53,781 nt of DNA from an uncultured Rhodospirillales bacterium (lineage in GTDB: Bacteria; Pseudomonadota; Alphaproteobacteria; Reyranellales; Reyranellaceae), in NCBI GenBank assembly GCA_945957125.1, contig CAMFJT010000010.1:1-53781 (forward strand), in the 5' to 3' direction. Positions 17,328-25,508 of this stretch are shown piece after piece. A model generated the notes under the pieces. It was not told where the DNA came from and did no database searches. It saw only the letters and a program-made list of their open reading frames with translations. The translations under genes were made by a program, and so were the position numbers. How positions within the stretch are numbered: position 1 is the stretch's first letter; the number at the start of each line of letters is the position of its first letter.

Positions 17328-17873
17328 ATGATCCGCATCGCTCCTGCCGCCCCTCCTTACGAACCGGCCATTGCCGACGCGCTCCGGCGCATCATGCCGC
17401 CCGGCATCGAGCCGCTCCTGCTGTTCCGCACCATGGCCAGGAGCCCGCGCGTCTTCACGAAGATGTTCGCCGGCGGCCTGCTCGACAAAGGCCCGCTCGG
17501 CCTGCGCCAGCGCGAGATCGTGATCGAGCGCACCACGGCGCGGCTCGGCGCCGAGTACGAATGGGGCGTGCATGTCGCACTGTTCGCCGACAAGGTCGGC
17601 TTCGGCACAGCCGAGATCGACGCGACGGTCAACGGTCCCACCGACTCCGCCTGCTGGTCCGTCGAGGAGCGGGCGCTGCTCGCGCTGGTCGACGATCTCG
17701 TGGACCGCCGCGCGATCGGCGAGGTGACATGGACGGCACTCGCCGCGCATTTCGACGAAACGCAAATCCTCGAGGCGATCGCCCTGGTGGGCTACTACCA
17801 CACGATCAGCTTCCTCTGCCGCGGCCTCGCCCTGCCGCTCGAGCCGTGGGCCGCACGCTTCCCGGCCCAATAG
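17328..17873 (+). CDS. Carboxymuconolactone decarboxylase/AhpD-like family protein
   Basis: Cytoplasmic all-helical protein of 181 residues resembling the CMD/AhpD family. The core RQREIVIERTTARLGAEYEWGVHVALFADK (about 62-91) aligns with the CxxC helix of AhpD. Here the cysteines are absent and the site reads Glu-Trp-Gly-Val-His, as in non-redox CMD-like proteins; EAIALVGYYHTISFL follows near 150. A peroxidase-reductase role is therefore unlikely, and a small-molecule lyase/isomerase or unknown role is more plausible. The ATG at 17328 abuts an operator palindrome with no Shine-Dalgarno, suggesting a leaderless message. The N-terminus is family-like, so I keep this start. Confidence 0.72.
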   Translation: MIRIAPAAPPYEPAIADALRRIMPPGIEPLLLFRTMARSPRVFTKMFAGGLLDKGPLGLRQREIVIERTTARLGAEYEWGVHVALFADKVGFGTAEIDATVNGPTDSACWSVEERALLALVDDLVDRRAIGEVTWTALAAHFDETQILEAIALVGYYHTISFLCRGLALPLEPWAARFPAQ

Positions 17874-17907
17874 CCTTCCCGTCGTCGTTGGCGCAGATGT
17901 CATACCG

Positions 17908-17988
17908 CTGGGAGCGCGGCTCCCCAGAGCCGCTCATTCTTCTGTTTCACACCATCCCATGAGCGGCTCTGGAGAGCCGCGCTCCCAG
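17908..17988. repeat. Paired palindromic repeat (REP/BIME-like), copy 1
   Basis: Two inverted 30-bp arms, 17908-17937 and 17959-17988, match at 29 of 30 positions. They are separated by 21 bp. Each arm is itself a near-perfect hairpin (GCGGCTCT/AGAGCCGC core around CC) followed by CTCAT on the inner side. It lies between the convergent AhpD-like and benE genes, where it could also terminate both. A closely matching copy is at 40551-40630. Confidence 0.8.
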
Positions 17989-17998
17989 CCACCGATCG

Positions 17999-19150
17999 TC
18001 AACGAACCCTTCGCTCCAGCGCGAGGACCAGCAGGCCGAAGACCAGGCCCCAGAAGGCCGAGCCGATCCCCAGCAGAGTGACACCGGAGGCCGTCACTGC
18101 CAGCGTGCCGGCGGCGGCCAGTCGATCCCTGTCCGGCCCGAGCGCGCTGCCGAGCGCGCCGGCCATCGAGGCGAGCAACGCGGTGCCGGCGACCGTCATC
18201 AGCAGCGCCGGCGGCAGCGCGCCGAAGAGGCCGACCAGCGAGGCGCCGAACAGGGCTACCAGCCCCCACCAGACGGCATAGAACGGCCCGGTGATCCAGC
18301 GCCTGGCCGGATCGGGATGGGCATCGGGGCCGGTGCACAGCGCCGCGGAGATCGCCGCCAGGTTCGAGGTGTGCGCGCCGATGAACGCCGTGGCGAGCGA
18401 TGCCGCACCCGTCACCGCGAGCACCGGCTGCGTCGGCGGATGGTAGCCGGAGGCGCGCAGCACCGCGAAGCCCGGCAGGTTCTGCGATGCCATCGTCACC
18501 AGATAAAGCGGCACGCCGAGCCCGATGAGCGTCGCCGGATCCCACGCGGGCATCGTGAGCGTCAGGCTGGAGAGGCCGAGCGGCGGGATCGGCTTCACGA
18601 GACCCAGGCTCCAGGCCAGCGCGGCGCCCGCGCCCAGCACGATCAGCGAGGCCATGGTCGGAACGAGACGCCGGGCGAGCAGGAACAGCACGATCAGCGA
18701 CAGCACCAGCAGCGGCTGGCCCGGCACCTGCTCGATCATCGCCACGACCAGCCGCAGCAGGATGCCGCCCAGCATGGCGGCGGCGATGCTGGCAGGGATC
18801 TTCTCGATCAGCCGCGCCAACGGCCGGATCGCGGCGGTCAACAGGATCAGCACGGCCGCCAGCACGAAGGCGCCGACCGCGGCACGGAAGCCGGGCACGG
18901 CCGTGCTGGAGGCGATCAGCGCCGCCCCCGGCGTCGACCAGGCGGTGATGATCGGCATGCGATAGCGCACGCTCAGGATCAGCGCGCTGACGGCCGTTGC
19001 GAGGCCGAGCCCTGAAACCCACGAGCTCGCCTGCTCCGGCGTCGCGCCGACGGCCTGCGCCGCGGCGAGCACGACCGGCAGGGTGCCGCCGACGCCCGCG
19101 ACGGTGGCGACCAGCGCCGCCGTCGCGGCGGAGACCAGCCCCGACCTCAC
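17999..19150 (-). CDS. benE: BenE-family benzoate/proton symporter-like transporter
   Basis: Inner-membrane transporter of 383 residues with about 12 hydrophobic segments, fitting the BenE family. Diagnostic stretches are ITAWSTPGAALIAS near residue 70, NLPGFAVLRASGYHPP near 225, and FIGAHTSNLAAISAALCTGPDAHPD near 255. The GTG start at 19150 overlaps the stop of the upstream hydrolase gene by 4 bases (GTGA), so the two are translated as a pair. No benzoate catabolic genes are present. The partner is an M20 amidohydrolase, so the natural substrate may be a different weak acid or amide. Confidence 0.8.
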   Translation of the reverse strand: MRSGLVSAATAALVATVAGVGGTLPVVLAAAQAVGATPEQASSWVSGLGLATAVSALILSVRYRMPIITAWSTPGAALIASSTAVPGFRAAVGAFVLAAVLILLTAAIRPLARLIEKIPASIAAAMLGGILLRLVVAMIEQVPGQPLLVLSLIVLFLLARRLVPTMASLIVLGAGAALAWSLGLVKPIPPLGLSSLTLTMPAWDPATLIGLGVPLYLVTMASQNLPGFAVLRASGYHPPTQPVLAVTGAASLATAFIGAHTSNLAAISAALCTGPDAHPDPARRWITGPFYAVWWGLVALFGASLVGLFGALPPALLMTVAGTALLASMAGALGSALGPDRDRLAAAGTLAVTASGVTLLGIGSAFWGLVFGLLVLALERRVR

Positions 19151-20388
19151 GCGTTCGCGCGCTCGACCATCGCCTGCAGGAGAATCTGGCAGCCAGCGCC
19201 GATATCGGCCTTGCTGGCATCCTCGATCTCGTTGTGGCTGATGCCGTCCTTGCAGGGCACGAAGACCATCGCCGTTGGCGCCACGCGCGAGACGTAGCAG
19301 GCGTCGTGGCCGGCGCCGCTCACGATGTCCATGTGCGCATAACCCGCCTGCACCGCGCCGCGGCGCACCGACTCGACCAGCTCCTTCGCGAAAGGTGACG
19401 GCGGGAAGTACCAGATCTGCTCGATCTTCACCTCGAGCCGATGGCGCGCGGCGATGTCGGCCGCGGCAGCGCGCATCTCGGCATCCATCTTCGTGAGCTC
19501 GCCGTCGTCGGGATGCCGGAAATCGACCGTCATGAACACGCGGCCGGGAATGGTGTTGCGCGACTGCGGCTGGCTCTCGATAACGCCCACGGTGGACCGC
19601 CCGTTCGGCCGGTTGCCGATGCGGCGGCATTCGACGATCAGCTCGGCCGCGCCGACCAGCGCGTCGCGCCGGCCTTCCATCGGCGTCGTACCGGCGTGGC
19701 TCTCCATGCCGGTCCAGGCGATCTCGTACCAGCGTTGGCCCTGCGCGCCGGTGACGACGCCGATCGTCTTGCTCTCGCGCTCGAGGATCGGCCCCTGCTC
19801 GATATGCGCCTCGAAGAAGGCGCCGATCGGCCGGCCCCCGACCGGCTCGGACCCATCGTAGCCGATCTTCCTCAGCGCCTCGCCGAAGCTCACGCCGTCG
19901 CGGTCCTTGATGCCGAGCGCATAGTCGAGCTCGAAGGCGCCGCCGAACACACCCGACGCCACCATCGCCGGCGCGAAGCGGCAGCCTTCCTCGTTGGTCC
20001 AGACCGCGACCTCGATCGGCGCCTCGGTGACGTAACTGGAATCGTGCAGGACGCGCAGCACCTCGAGCCCCGCCATTACGCCATAGGCGCCGTCGAACTT
20101 GCCGCCGGTCGGCTGAGTGTCGAGATGGCTGCCGGTCATGATCGGCGCCTTCGACGAATCGCGCCCCTCGCGGCGGGCGAAGATGTTGCCGAGCTTGTCG
20201 ACCTTGATCGTGCAGCCCGCCTCCTTCGCCCAGCGCACGAACAGGTCGCGCCCGATCTTGTCCAGGTCGGTCAGCGCGATGCGGCACACGCCGCCCTTCT
20301 CGGTGCCGCCGATCTGTCCGAGCTCCATCAGGCTCGACCACAGCCGGTCGGCATCGATCCTGAGATTGGGGCGGTCGGCGGTGGTCAT
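19147..20388 (-). CDS. M20-family Zn-dependent amidohydrolase (N-carbamoyl amino acid/allantoate type)
   Basis: Cytoplasmic metallo-amidase of 413 residues of the allantoate amidohydrolase / N-carbamoyl-L-amino-acid hydrolase / beta-ureidopropionase group. Metal and catalytic residues are visible: His88 in GSHLDTQPTGG, Asp99 in KFDGAYG, Glu133-Glu134 in TNEEGCRF, a His in FEAHIEQGP near 200 and a C-terminal His in GISHNEIED. The dimerisation domain holds the SHAGTTPMEGRRDAL block. It would release ammonia and CO2 from ureido compounds. It is the first gene of a two-gene operon with benE. Exact substrate cannot be assigned. Confidence 0.85.
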   Translation of the reverse strand: MTTADRPNLRIDADRLWSSLMELGQIGGTEKGGVCRIALTDLDKIGRDLFVRWAKEAGCTIKVDKLGNIFARREGRDSSKAPIMTGSHLDTQPTGGKFDGAYGVMAGLEVLRVLHDSSYVTEAPIEVAVWTNEEGCRFAPAMVASGVFGGAFELDYALGIKDRDGVSFGEALRKIGYDGSEPVGGRPIGAFFEAHIEQGPILERESKTIGVVTGAQGQRWYEIAWTGMESHAGTTPMEGRRDALVGAAELIVECRRIGNRPNGRSTVGVIESQPQSRNTIPGRVFMTVDFRHPDDGELTKMDAEMRAAAADIAARHRLEVKIEQIWYFPPSPFAKELVESVRRGAVQAGYAHMDIVSGAGHDACYVSRVAPTAMVFVPCKDGISHNEIEDASKADIGAGCQILLQAMVERANA

Positions 20389-20417
20389 GGCAGCTCCGTT
20401 GAAGTCGAACCGTTATC

Positions 20418-20433
20418 GGACTAAATTAGGTCC
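20418..20433. promoter_or_regulatory. Partial palindrome upstream of the toxin-antitoxin genes
   Basis: GGAC-TAAATTAG-GTCC forms a 16-bp interrupted dyad (GGAC/GTCC arms around AATT), 13 bp before the antitoxin ATG. It also overlaps the only AT-rich -10-like sequence (TAAATT). Phd-type antitoxins usually repress their own promoter, so this is a candidate operator. It is also within the 58-bp divergent gap to the amidohydrolase gene. Confidence 0.35.
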
Positions 20434-20446
20434 AGAGGACACTAGC

Positions 20447-20734
20447 ATGACCCGTGCCGCCCGCATCAAGCCGATCAGCTACTTCAAGGCCAACGCCGCC
20501 GAGATCATCCAGGAGCTGGGCGAGGTCGGCGAGCCGATGATCATAACCCAGAACGGCGAGGCCAAGGCCATCGTGCAGGATATCGTCTCGTACGAAAAGA
20601 CGCAGGAGACTCTGGCCTTTCTCAAGATCCTGGCGCTGGCGAACCGGAACATCGAGCAGGGCCGTTATCGCCCCGCGAAAGAAGTGGTCGCCGACCTGCA
20701 CAAGCGGTTGAACGCCCGCAAGACCGGCACGTGA
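20447..20734 (+). CDS. Phd/YefM-family antitoxin
   Basis: Antitoxin of 95 residues. The N-terminal Phd fold is seen in IKPISYFKANAAEIIQEL and in PMIITQNGEAKAIVQDI, which match YefM/Phd antitoxins. The C-terminal half (about 50-95) is the charged toxin-binding tail. AGAGGA 8 bases upstream supports the ATG at 20447. The stop overlaps the toxin start (GTGA), the standard toxin-antitoxin organisation. Confidence 0.88.
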   Translation: MTRAARIKPISYFKANAAEIIQELGEVGEPMIITQNGEAKAIVQDIVSYEKTQETLAFLKILALANRNIEQGRYRPAKEVVADLHKRLNARKTGT

Positions 20735-21066
20735 AGCGGTACACGATCGTCGTCGAACCGGGCGCGGAAGACGACCTGAACGCAATCTCGGAATACATCG
20801 TCGCGCACGATTCCGTCGATCGCGCCATCGACATCACGAGCCGCATCGCGCGCAGTTTCGATGCTCTGGAAACGCTGCCCAATCGGGGCTCGTACCCCCA
20901 GGAGCTTCTGGCCTACGGCAATCGCGACTATCGCGAAATCTATTTCAAGCCCTATCGGATCGTCTATCGCGTCCTCGAAGAAAAAGGGCTCGTCGTGATC
21001 GTCCTCATAGCAGACGGCCGACGCGACATGCAGGCTCTGCTCACCAGGCGCCTGCTTGGCGCCTAA
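20731..21066 (+). CDS. RelE/ParE-family toxin
   Basis: Toxin of 111 residues of the RelE/ParE superfamily. The N-terminal strand and helices YTIVVEPGAEDDLNAISEYI, the mid-region RIARSFDALETLPNRG and the C-terminal YREIYFKPYRIVYRVLEEKGLVVIVLIADGRRD strand pattern are typical. The family either cleaves ribosome-bound mRNA (RelE) or inhibits gyrase (ParE). The GTG start at 20731 overlaps the antitoxin stop by 4 bases. The cognate antitoxin is immediately upstream. Confidence 0.88.
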   Translation: MKRYTIVVEPGAEDDLNAISEYIVAHDSVDRAIDITSRIARSFDALETLPNRGSYPQELLAYGNRDYREIYFKPYRIVYRVLEEKGLVVIVLIADGRRDMQALLTRRLLGA

Positions 21067-21109
21067 GCGGAGGCTGGCCTCGGCCGCCGGCCGACGCTAT
21101 TGCTCGACC

Positions 21110-22282
21110 ATGCTCCCTTTATCCGACACCCTCGTCCTCGACCTCACGCAAGCCATCGCGGGACCGACCGCCGGCCAGATCCTGGGCGACATGGGCGCCG
21201 ACGTGATCAAGGTCGAGCCGCTCCACGGCGAGCATTTCCGCCCGCATTTCGGCGGCGCCTGGGTGCCGTCGATGAACCGCAACAAGCGCGGCCTGGCGCT
21301 CGACCTGCGCACTGCCGGCGGCCGCGACGTGCTGATGCGCCTGGTCCGGAAGGCCGACGTCTTCATGGAAGCCTTCACGCCCGGCGTGATCGACAAGCTG
21401 GGCTTCGGCTGGGACACGGTGTCGAAGGAGAACCCGCGGCTGATCTACGCCTCGGTGTCGGGCTACGGCCAGACCGGCCCCTATTCCCACCGCGCCGGCT
21501 ACGATCCCTGCATCCAGGCCGAGATCGGGCTGATGGACGCGACCGGACCCTACAAGGGCGAGATGTGCCGTGTCGGCACGGCGCCGATCGACTACTCGAC
21601 CGGCCTCGCCTGCGCCGGCGGTATCGCCTTCGCGCTGCTGCACCGGCACAAGACGGGCAGGGGCCAACGGCTCGACCTCTCGCTGTTCGATGTCGGCATG
21701 CACCTGATGAGCCACTGGATCACGAACCACGGTCAAACTGGCGAGAATCCCGAGCGCATGGGCACTTCCAACACGATCCTCTGCCCGTTGCGCGTGTTCC
21801 CCACGAAGACGCAGCCGGTGTTCGTGGCCTGCACCAACGACGCCTTCTGGAAGCTGCTCTGCACCGCGCTCGGCCGGCAGGACTGGCTGGCCGACGCCCG
21901 CTTCGCCAGCAACAAGGACCGTGTCGCCAACCGCGCGATCCTCGAGCCACTGATCGAGGCCTTCTTCCTGCAGCACACCGCCGACGCGCTTCTCGACAAG
22001 CTGATTCCCGCCGGCATGCCCAGCGCCGCCGCCTACAAGCTGAGCGACGTCCTGGCCAATCCCCACACCGCCGCGCGCGGCAGCGTGATCGAGGTCGACT
22101 ATCCCGGGATCGGCCCGGTGAAGTCGGCCAACAATCCGATCAAGCTGTCCGACGCGCCCGTGGAGGTGAGGCGAAAGTCGCCGATGATCGGCCAGCACAC
22201 GGTCGAGATCATGCGCGAAGTCGGCTATAGCGACGGGGAGATCGCGGCCCTCAGAGAAGCCAAGGCGATCGCAGGGACCTAG
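21110..22282 (+). CDS. CaiB/BaiF-type (class III) CoA-transferase
   Basis: CoA-transferase of 390 residues, full family length. The N-terminal block LVLDLTQAIAGPTAGQILGDMGADVIKVEP and the following NRNKRGLALDLRTAGGRDVL are diagnostic, and a VSGYGQTGPY motif lies near 118. The catalytic aspartate of the family would be the Asp in LDLSLFDVGMHLM near 190-195; assignment by alignment is needed. It exchanges CoA between acyl groups, usually activating a carboxylate for breakdown. The ATG at 21110 lacks a strong ribosome site. It begins the long co-directional catabolic/transport cluster ending at 29250. Confidence 0.85.
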   Translation: MLPLSDTLVLDLTQAIAGPTAGQILGDMGADVIKVEPLHGEHFRPHFGGAWVPSMNRNKRGLALDLRTAGGRDVLMRLVRKADVFMEAFTPGVIDKLGFGWDTVSKENPRLIYASVSGYGQTGPYSHRAGYDPCIQAEIGLMDATGPYKGEMCRVGTAPIDYSTGLACAGGIAFALLHRHKTGRGQRLDLSLFDVGMHLMSHWITNHGQTGENPERMGTSNTILCPLRVFPTKTQPVFVACTNDAFWKLLCTALGRQDWLADARFASNKDRVANRAILEPLIEAFFLQHTADALLDKLIPAGMPSAAAYKLSDVLANPHTAARGSVIEVDYPGIGPVKSANNPIKLSDAPVEVRRKSPMIGQHTVEIMREVGYSDGEIAALREAKAIAGT

Positions 22283-22293
22283 GGAGGCGAGCG

Positions 22294-23184
22294 ATGGACG
22301 GACGGGTGCAGGTGACCGAAGCCGACTGGATCGATCAGCGCGTCTACGACCTCTACGACGAATATTGCCACGGCCGGATCGACCGCCGGGCCTTCCTGAA
22401 ACAGGCAGCGCTGGTCGCCGGCGGGCTGGCGATGGCGCAGGCGCTGATGCCGCGCTACGCCAACGCCCAGACCATCTCCTTCACCGACGATCGCATCAAG
22501 GCGCAGTACGTCACCTATCCGTCGCCGGGCGGCAGCTCGGGCACGATGCGCGGCTACCTCGTGCAGCCGAAGGGCAACGGCCCCTTCCCCTCGGTCCTGG
22601 TGATCCACGAGAATCGCGGCCTCAACCCTTATATCGAGGACGTCGCGCGCCGAGCCGCCGTCGAGGGCTTCCTGGCGCTGGCGCCGGACGGGCTATTCCC
22701 GGTCGGCGGCTATCCCGGCAACGACGACGATGGGCGCGAGCTGCAGGCCAAGCTCGACCAGGGCAAGCTGCGCACCGACATGCTGAACAGCGCGAAGTAT
22801 CTCAAGGCGCATGCGCTCTCGTCCGGCAAGCTCGGCGCCACCGGCTTCTGCTGGGGCGGCGGTACGACCAACTATCTCGCCGTCGCACTGGGTGCCGACC
22901 TGAAGGCCGCCGTGCCGTACTACGGTGCCGCGCCGGTCACGGCGGCGGTGCCGGACATCAAGGCGCCGCTGCTGATCCAGTACGCCGAGAACGACGAACG
23001 CATCAACGCGATGTGGCCGGACTACGAGAAGGCGTTGAAGGCCGCGGGCGCCTCCTACGAGATGTTCATCTATCCCGGCACCCAGCACGGCTTCCACAAC
23101 AACTCCACGCCGCGCTATCAGGAGGCTGCCGCCAAGCTCTCCTGGGAGCGCACCGTCGCCCATTTCAAGAAGAACCTCGCGTGA
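22294..23184 (+). CDS. Tat-exported dienelactone hydrolase-family protein
   Basis: Alpha/beta hydrolase of 296 residues. The N-terminus carries a twin-arginine signal (DRRAFLKQ at about 30-37, then AALVAGGLAMAQAL), implying export of a folded enzyme to the periplasm. The dienelactone hydrolase triad is visible: Cys186 in GFCWGGG, Asp234 in YAENDERIN and His265 in TQHGFHNN; Glu106 in VIHENRGL is the conserved partner of the cysteine. It would hydrolyse an ester or lactone. The start has GGGAGG 7 bases upstream. Its stop overlaps the next GTG start. Confidence 0.83.
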   Translation: MDGRVQVTEADWIDQRVYDLYDEYCHGRIDRRAFLKQAALVAGGLAMAQALMPRYANAQTISFTDDRIKAQYVTYPSPGGSSGTMRGYLVQPKGNGPFPSVLVIHENRGLNPYIEDVARRAAVEGFLALAPDGLFPVGGYPGNDDDGRELQAKLDQGKLRTDMLNSAKYLKAHALSSGKLGATGFCWGGGTTNYLAVALGADLKAAVPYYGAAPVTAAVPDIKAPLLIQYAENDERINAMWPDYEKALKAAGASYEMFIYPGTQHGFHNNSTPRYQEAAAKLSWERTVAHFKKNLA

Positions 23185-24209
23185 AGATCGTCTACTCCGA
23201 CAGGCACGCCGCGCACGATCCGCAGACCTTCTTCGTGCGCGGCGTCAAGCAGCGCAGCGCCGAGCAGCCCGAGCGCGCCACGCGCCTGCTCGCCGCCGCC
23301 CAGGAAGCCGAGCACAAGGTCGTCGCGCCGCGCAGCTACGGTGTCGCGCCGGCCGCGACGGTGCACACGCCGGAATACATCGACTTCCTGCAGACCATCG
23401 CACAGGAATGGTCGAAGCTGCCGGATGCGTCGGCCGAGGTCGTGCCGAATGTTCATCCAGCGCGCTACCCCGCGACCTATCCCAAGGCGCTGGCCGGCCG
23501 CGCCGGCTGGCACCAGGTCGATCTTGCCTGCCCGATCGGATCCGGCACCTGGGATGCCGCCCTCGCCTCGAGCGAAGTCGCCATGACCGCCGCCGACCTG
23601 GTGCTGGAAGGGGCGCGCGAGGCGTACGCCCTGTGCCGGCCGCCCGGCCACCACGCCTATGCCGACATGGCCGGCGGATTCTGCTTCCTCAACAACACCG
23701 CGATTGCCGCACAGCACCTGCGCGGCATGCACGAGCGCGTCGCCATCCTCGATGTCGACGTGCATCACGGCAACGGCACGCAGGGCATCTTCTACGAGCG
23801 CCCCGACGTGCTGACCGTGTCGATCCATGCCGATCCGTCCAACTACTATCCGTACTTCTGGGGCCACGCGCACGAGACGGGCTCGGGCAAAGGCGAAGGC
23901 TTCAACCTCAACCTGCCGCAGCCGATCGGCTCGGGCGATGGGCCCTGGCTCGCGGCCGGCGACGCCGCGCTCGCCCGCATCAAGTCATTCGCCCCGACCG
24001 CGCTGGTCGTGGCGCTCGGCCTCGATGCCAGCGAGAGCGATCCGCTGCAGGGCCTGAAGGTCACCGGCGCCGGCTTCCACGCCATGGCCGGCAAGATCGC
24101 CGCGCTCGGCCTGCCCACGGTGCTGGTCCAGGAAGGCGGCTATCTCGGCGACGACCTCGGCCGCAACCTCGTGCAGTTCCTCTCCGGCTTCGAGAACGGG
24201 CGCGGCTGA
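23181..24209 (+). CDS. Acetylpolyamine amidohydrolase / histone deacetylase-family enzyme
   Basis: Zinc deacetylase of 342 residues of the class II HDAC / acetylpolyamine amidohydrolase group. Active-site residues are His157-His158 (CRPPGHHAYADM), zinc ligands Asp193 and His195 (LDVDVHHGNGT) and Asp282 (GLDASESDP), and Tyr321 (EGGYLG). The YFWGHA and GEGFNLNLP segments and the RGVKQRSAEQPERA loop resemble acetylpolyamine amidohydrolases more than acetoin-utilisation proteins. The predicted reaction is removal of an acetyl or other small acyl group from an amine. GTG at 23181 overlaps the upstream stop. The neighbouring transporter suggests the substrate or product is imported. Confidence 0.83.
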   Translation: MKIVYSDRHAAHDPQTFFVRGVKQRSAEQPERATRLLAAAQEAEHKVVAPRSYGVAPAATVHTPEYIDFLQTIAQEWSKLPDASAEVVPNVHPARYPATYPKALAGRAGWHQVDLACPIGSGTWDAALASSEVAMTAADLVLEGAREAYALCRPPGHHAYADMAGGFCFLNNTAIAAQHLRGMHERVAILDVDVHHGNGTQGIFYERPDVLTVSIHADPSNYYPYFWGHAHETGSGKGEGFNLNLPQPIGSGDGPWLAAGDAALARIKSFAPTALVVALGLDASESDPLQGLKVTGAGFHAMAGKIAALGLPTVLVQEGGYLGDDLGRNLVQFLSGFENGRG

Positions 24210-24241
24210 CGCCCCTCTTTCGGATCGTGAAATCGAGAGCT

Positions 24242-24278
24242 GGTCGACAGCTCGACCTTCGAGTAGTGGTCTGACCAC
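24242..24278. promoter_or_regulatory. FadR-type operator palindromes
   Basis: GTGGTC-T-GACCAC at 24266-24278 is a perfect 6-bp dyad, 3 bp before the regulator ATG. It has the TGGTC-N-GACCA form known for FadR-subfamily GntR regulators. A second dyad, GGTCGA-CAGC-TCGACC, lies at 24242-24257. Both sit in the 72-bp gap in front of the regulator gene, consistent with autoregulation. Confidence 0.6.
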
Positions 24279-24281
24279 GGC

Positions 24282-25037
24282 ATGACCAAGATCGACATCA
24301 AGAAGCCGGACCCGGAGGAAAGCCAGAGCGGCGCATCGCGCGTGCTCACCTTCTTTCGCGACCGCCTGCTCGCCGGCGAACTCAAGGACGGAGACCGGCT
24401 GCTGCCCGAGCGCGAGCTGGCGACGGCCCTCGAGGTCAGCCGACCGGTGCTGCGCGAGGCGCTGCGCTCGCTCGCCATGCTCGGGCTGCTCGACATCCAG
24501 CACGGCCGCGGCGCCTTCGTGCGCAGCGCAGACGCCTCCGTGCTCGGGCAGGCGCTGACGCTCTGCCTTGCGCCCGAGCCCAACATCCTCGACGACGTGC
24601 TGCAGGCGCGCATCGCCATCGAATGCCAGGCGATTCGCCTCGCCTGCGAGCGCGCCAGCGAGCGTGACCTGCAGGCGATCGCCGCCACGCTCGACACGCT
24701 GGTCGGCTCGCTCGACGATCCCGAGCGCGGCGGCGAATCCGACTACGCCTTCCATCTTGCCATCGTGAAGACCAGCGGCAGTGCCTCGCTGATGAAGATC
24801 TACGAGGCGATCTCCCCTCTCCTCATGCGCAGCCATGTCGAGCGCCGGCGCGACACGTTCCGGGAGCCCGCCATCACCTCGGGCCTTGTCGACGCGCACC
24901 GGCGCGTGTTCCTGTCGCTGGCGAGCCGCGATCCCGACGCCGCCGAGCGCGGACTGCGCGACCATTTCGCGATCGGCGACGAACTGCGCCGCCGCAACCT
25001 GATCTCCGCCTACCAACCCGGAAGGAAACGCTCATGA
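24282..25037 (+). CDS. GntR-family (FadR subfamily) transcriptional regulator
   Basis: DNA-binding protein of 251 residues. An N-terminal GntR winged helix (about 20-85) contains ELKDGDRLLPERELATALEVSRPVLREALR and GLLDIQHGRGAFV. A C-terminal all-helical FadR (FCD) domain (about 100-240) has the metal/ligand-site pattern, with an early acidic residue, YAFHLAIV and later histidines (SHVERR, DAHRRVF, RDHFAIG). It likely senses an organic acid or sugar acid from the pathway. Its stop overlaps the rpiB-like start (ATGA). Confidence 0.87.
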   Translation: MTKIDIKKPDPEESQSGASRVLTFFRDRLLAGELKDGDRLLPERELATALEVSRPVLREALRSLAMLGLLDIQHGRGAFVRSADASVLGQALTLCLAPEPNILDDVLQARIAIECQAIRLACERASERDLQAIAATLDTLVGSLDDPERGGESDYAFHLAIVKTSGSASLMKIYEAISPLLMRSHVERRRDTFREPAITSGLVDAHRRVFLSLASRDPDAAERGLRDHFAIGDELRRRNLISAYQPGRKRS

Positions 25038-25480
25038 AGATCGTCGTCGGCTCGGACCATGCCGGCTTTCCGATGAAGGCCGAGCTGCTCGCCTTCCTGC
25101 GCGAGAAGGGCCACGAGGTGGTCGATGTCGGCTCCTACGATCCCGAGCCGGTCGACTTCCCCGACATCGCGCGCAAGGTTGCGGCGGCGATCACCTCGGG
25201 CGAGGTCGAGCGCGGCCTGATGGTGTGCGGCACCGGCGTCGGCGCCTCGATCGGCGCCAACAAGATGAAGGGCATCCGCGCCGCGGTTTGCCACGACGTG
25301 CACTCGGCCCACCAGTGCGTCGAGCACGACGACGTCAACGTGATGTGCATCGGCGCGCAGATCGTGGGCCCCTGGCTCGCCAAGGACCTGATCGCCGCCT
25401 ACCTCGATGCAAAATTCTCGACGGCGGAGGAGTTTCGCCGCCGTGTCGCCAAGCTCGCCGACATGGATGCGGGCCGCTAG
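25034..25480 (+). CDS. rpiB: RpiB/LacAB-family sugar-phosphate isomerase
   Basis: Isomerase of 148 residues. The N-terminus MKIVVGSDHAGFPMK, catalytic-base Cys65 in LMVCGTGVGASIGANK, and CHDVHSAHQCVEHDDVNVMCIGAQIVG are the RpiB fold signature; Asp8 and His9 bind the phosphate sugar. Ribose-5-phosphate isomerase is the default function, but this family also includes tetrulose-4-phosphate isomerases in sugar-alcohol catabolism. Placement straight after a FadR regulator and before a transporter favours a dedicated catabolic role over the housekeeping one. The ATG overlaps the regulator stop. Confidence 0.85.
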   Translation: MKIVVGSDHAGFPMKAELLAFLREKGHEVVDVGSYDPEPVDFPDIARKVAAAITSGEVERGLMVCGTGVGASIGANKMKGIRAAVCHDVHSAHQCVEHDDVNVMCIGAQIVGPWLAKDLIAAYLDAKFSTAEEFRRRVAKLADMDAGR

Positions 25481-25508
25481 AGTTCAGCAAAAGCAACCGG
25501 AGGAAACG

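Noticed and set aside
17908..17988. Considered as a bona fide rho-independent terminator only
   Set aside because: The arms recur at 40551-40630 between co-directional genes and lack T tracts, so a dispersed repeat is the better description, though it may also terminate transcription.
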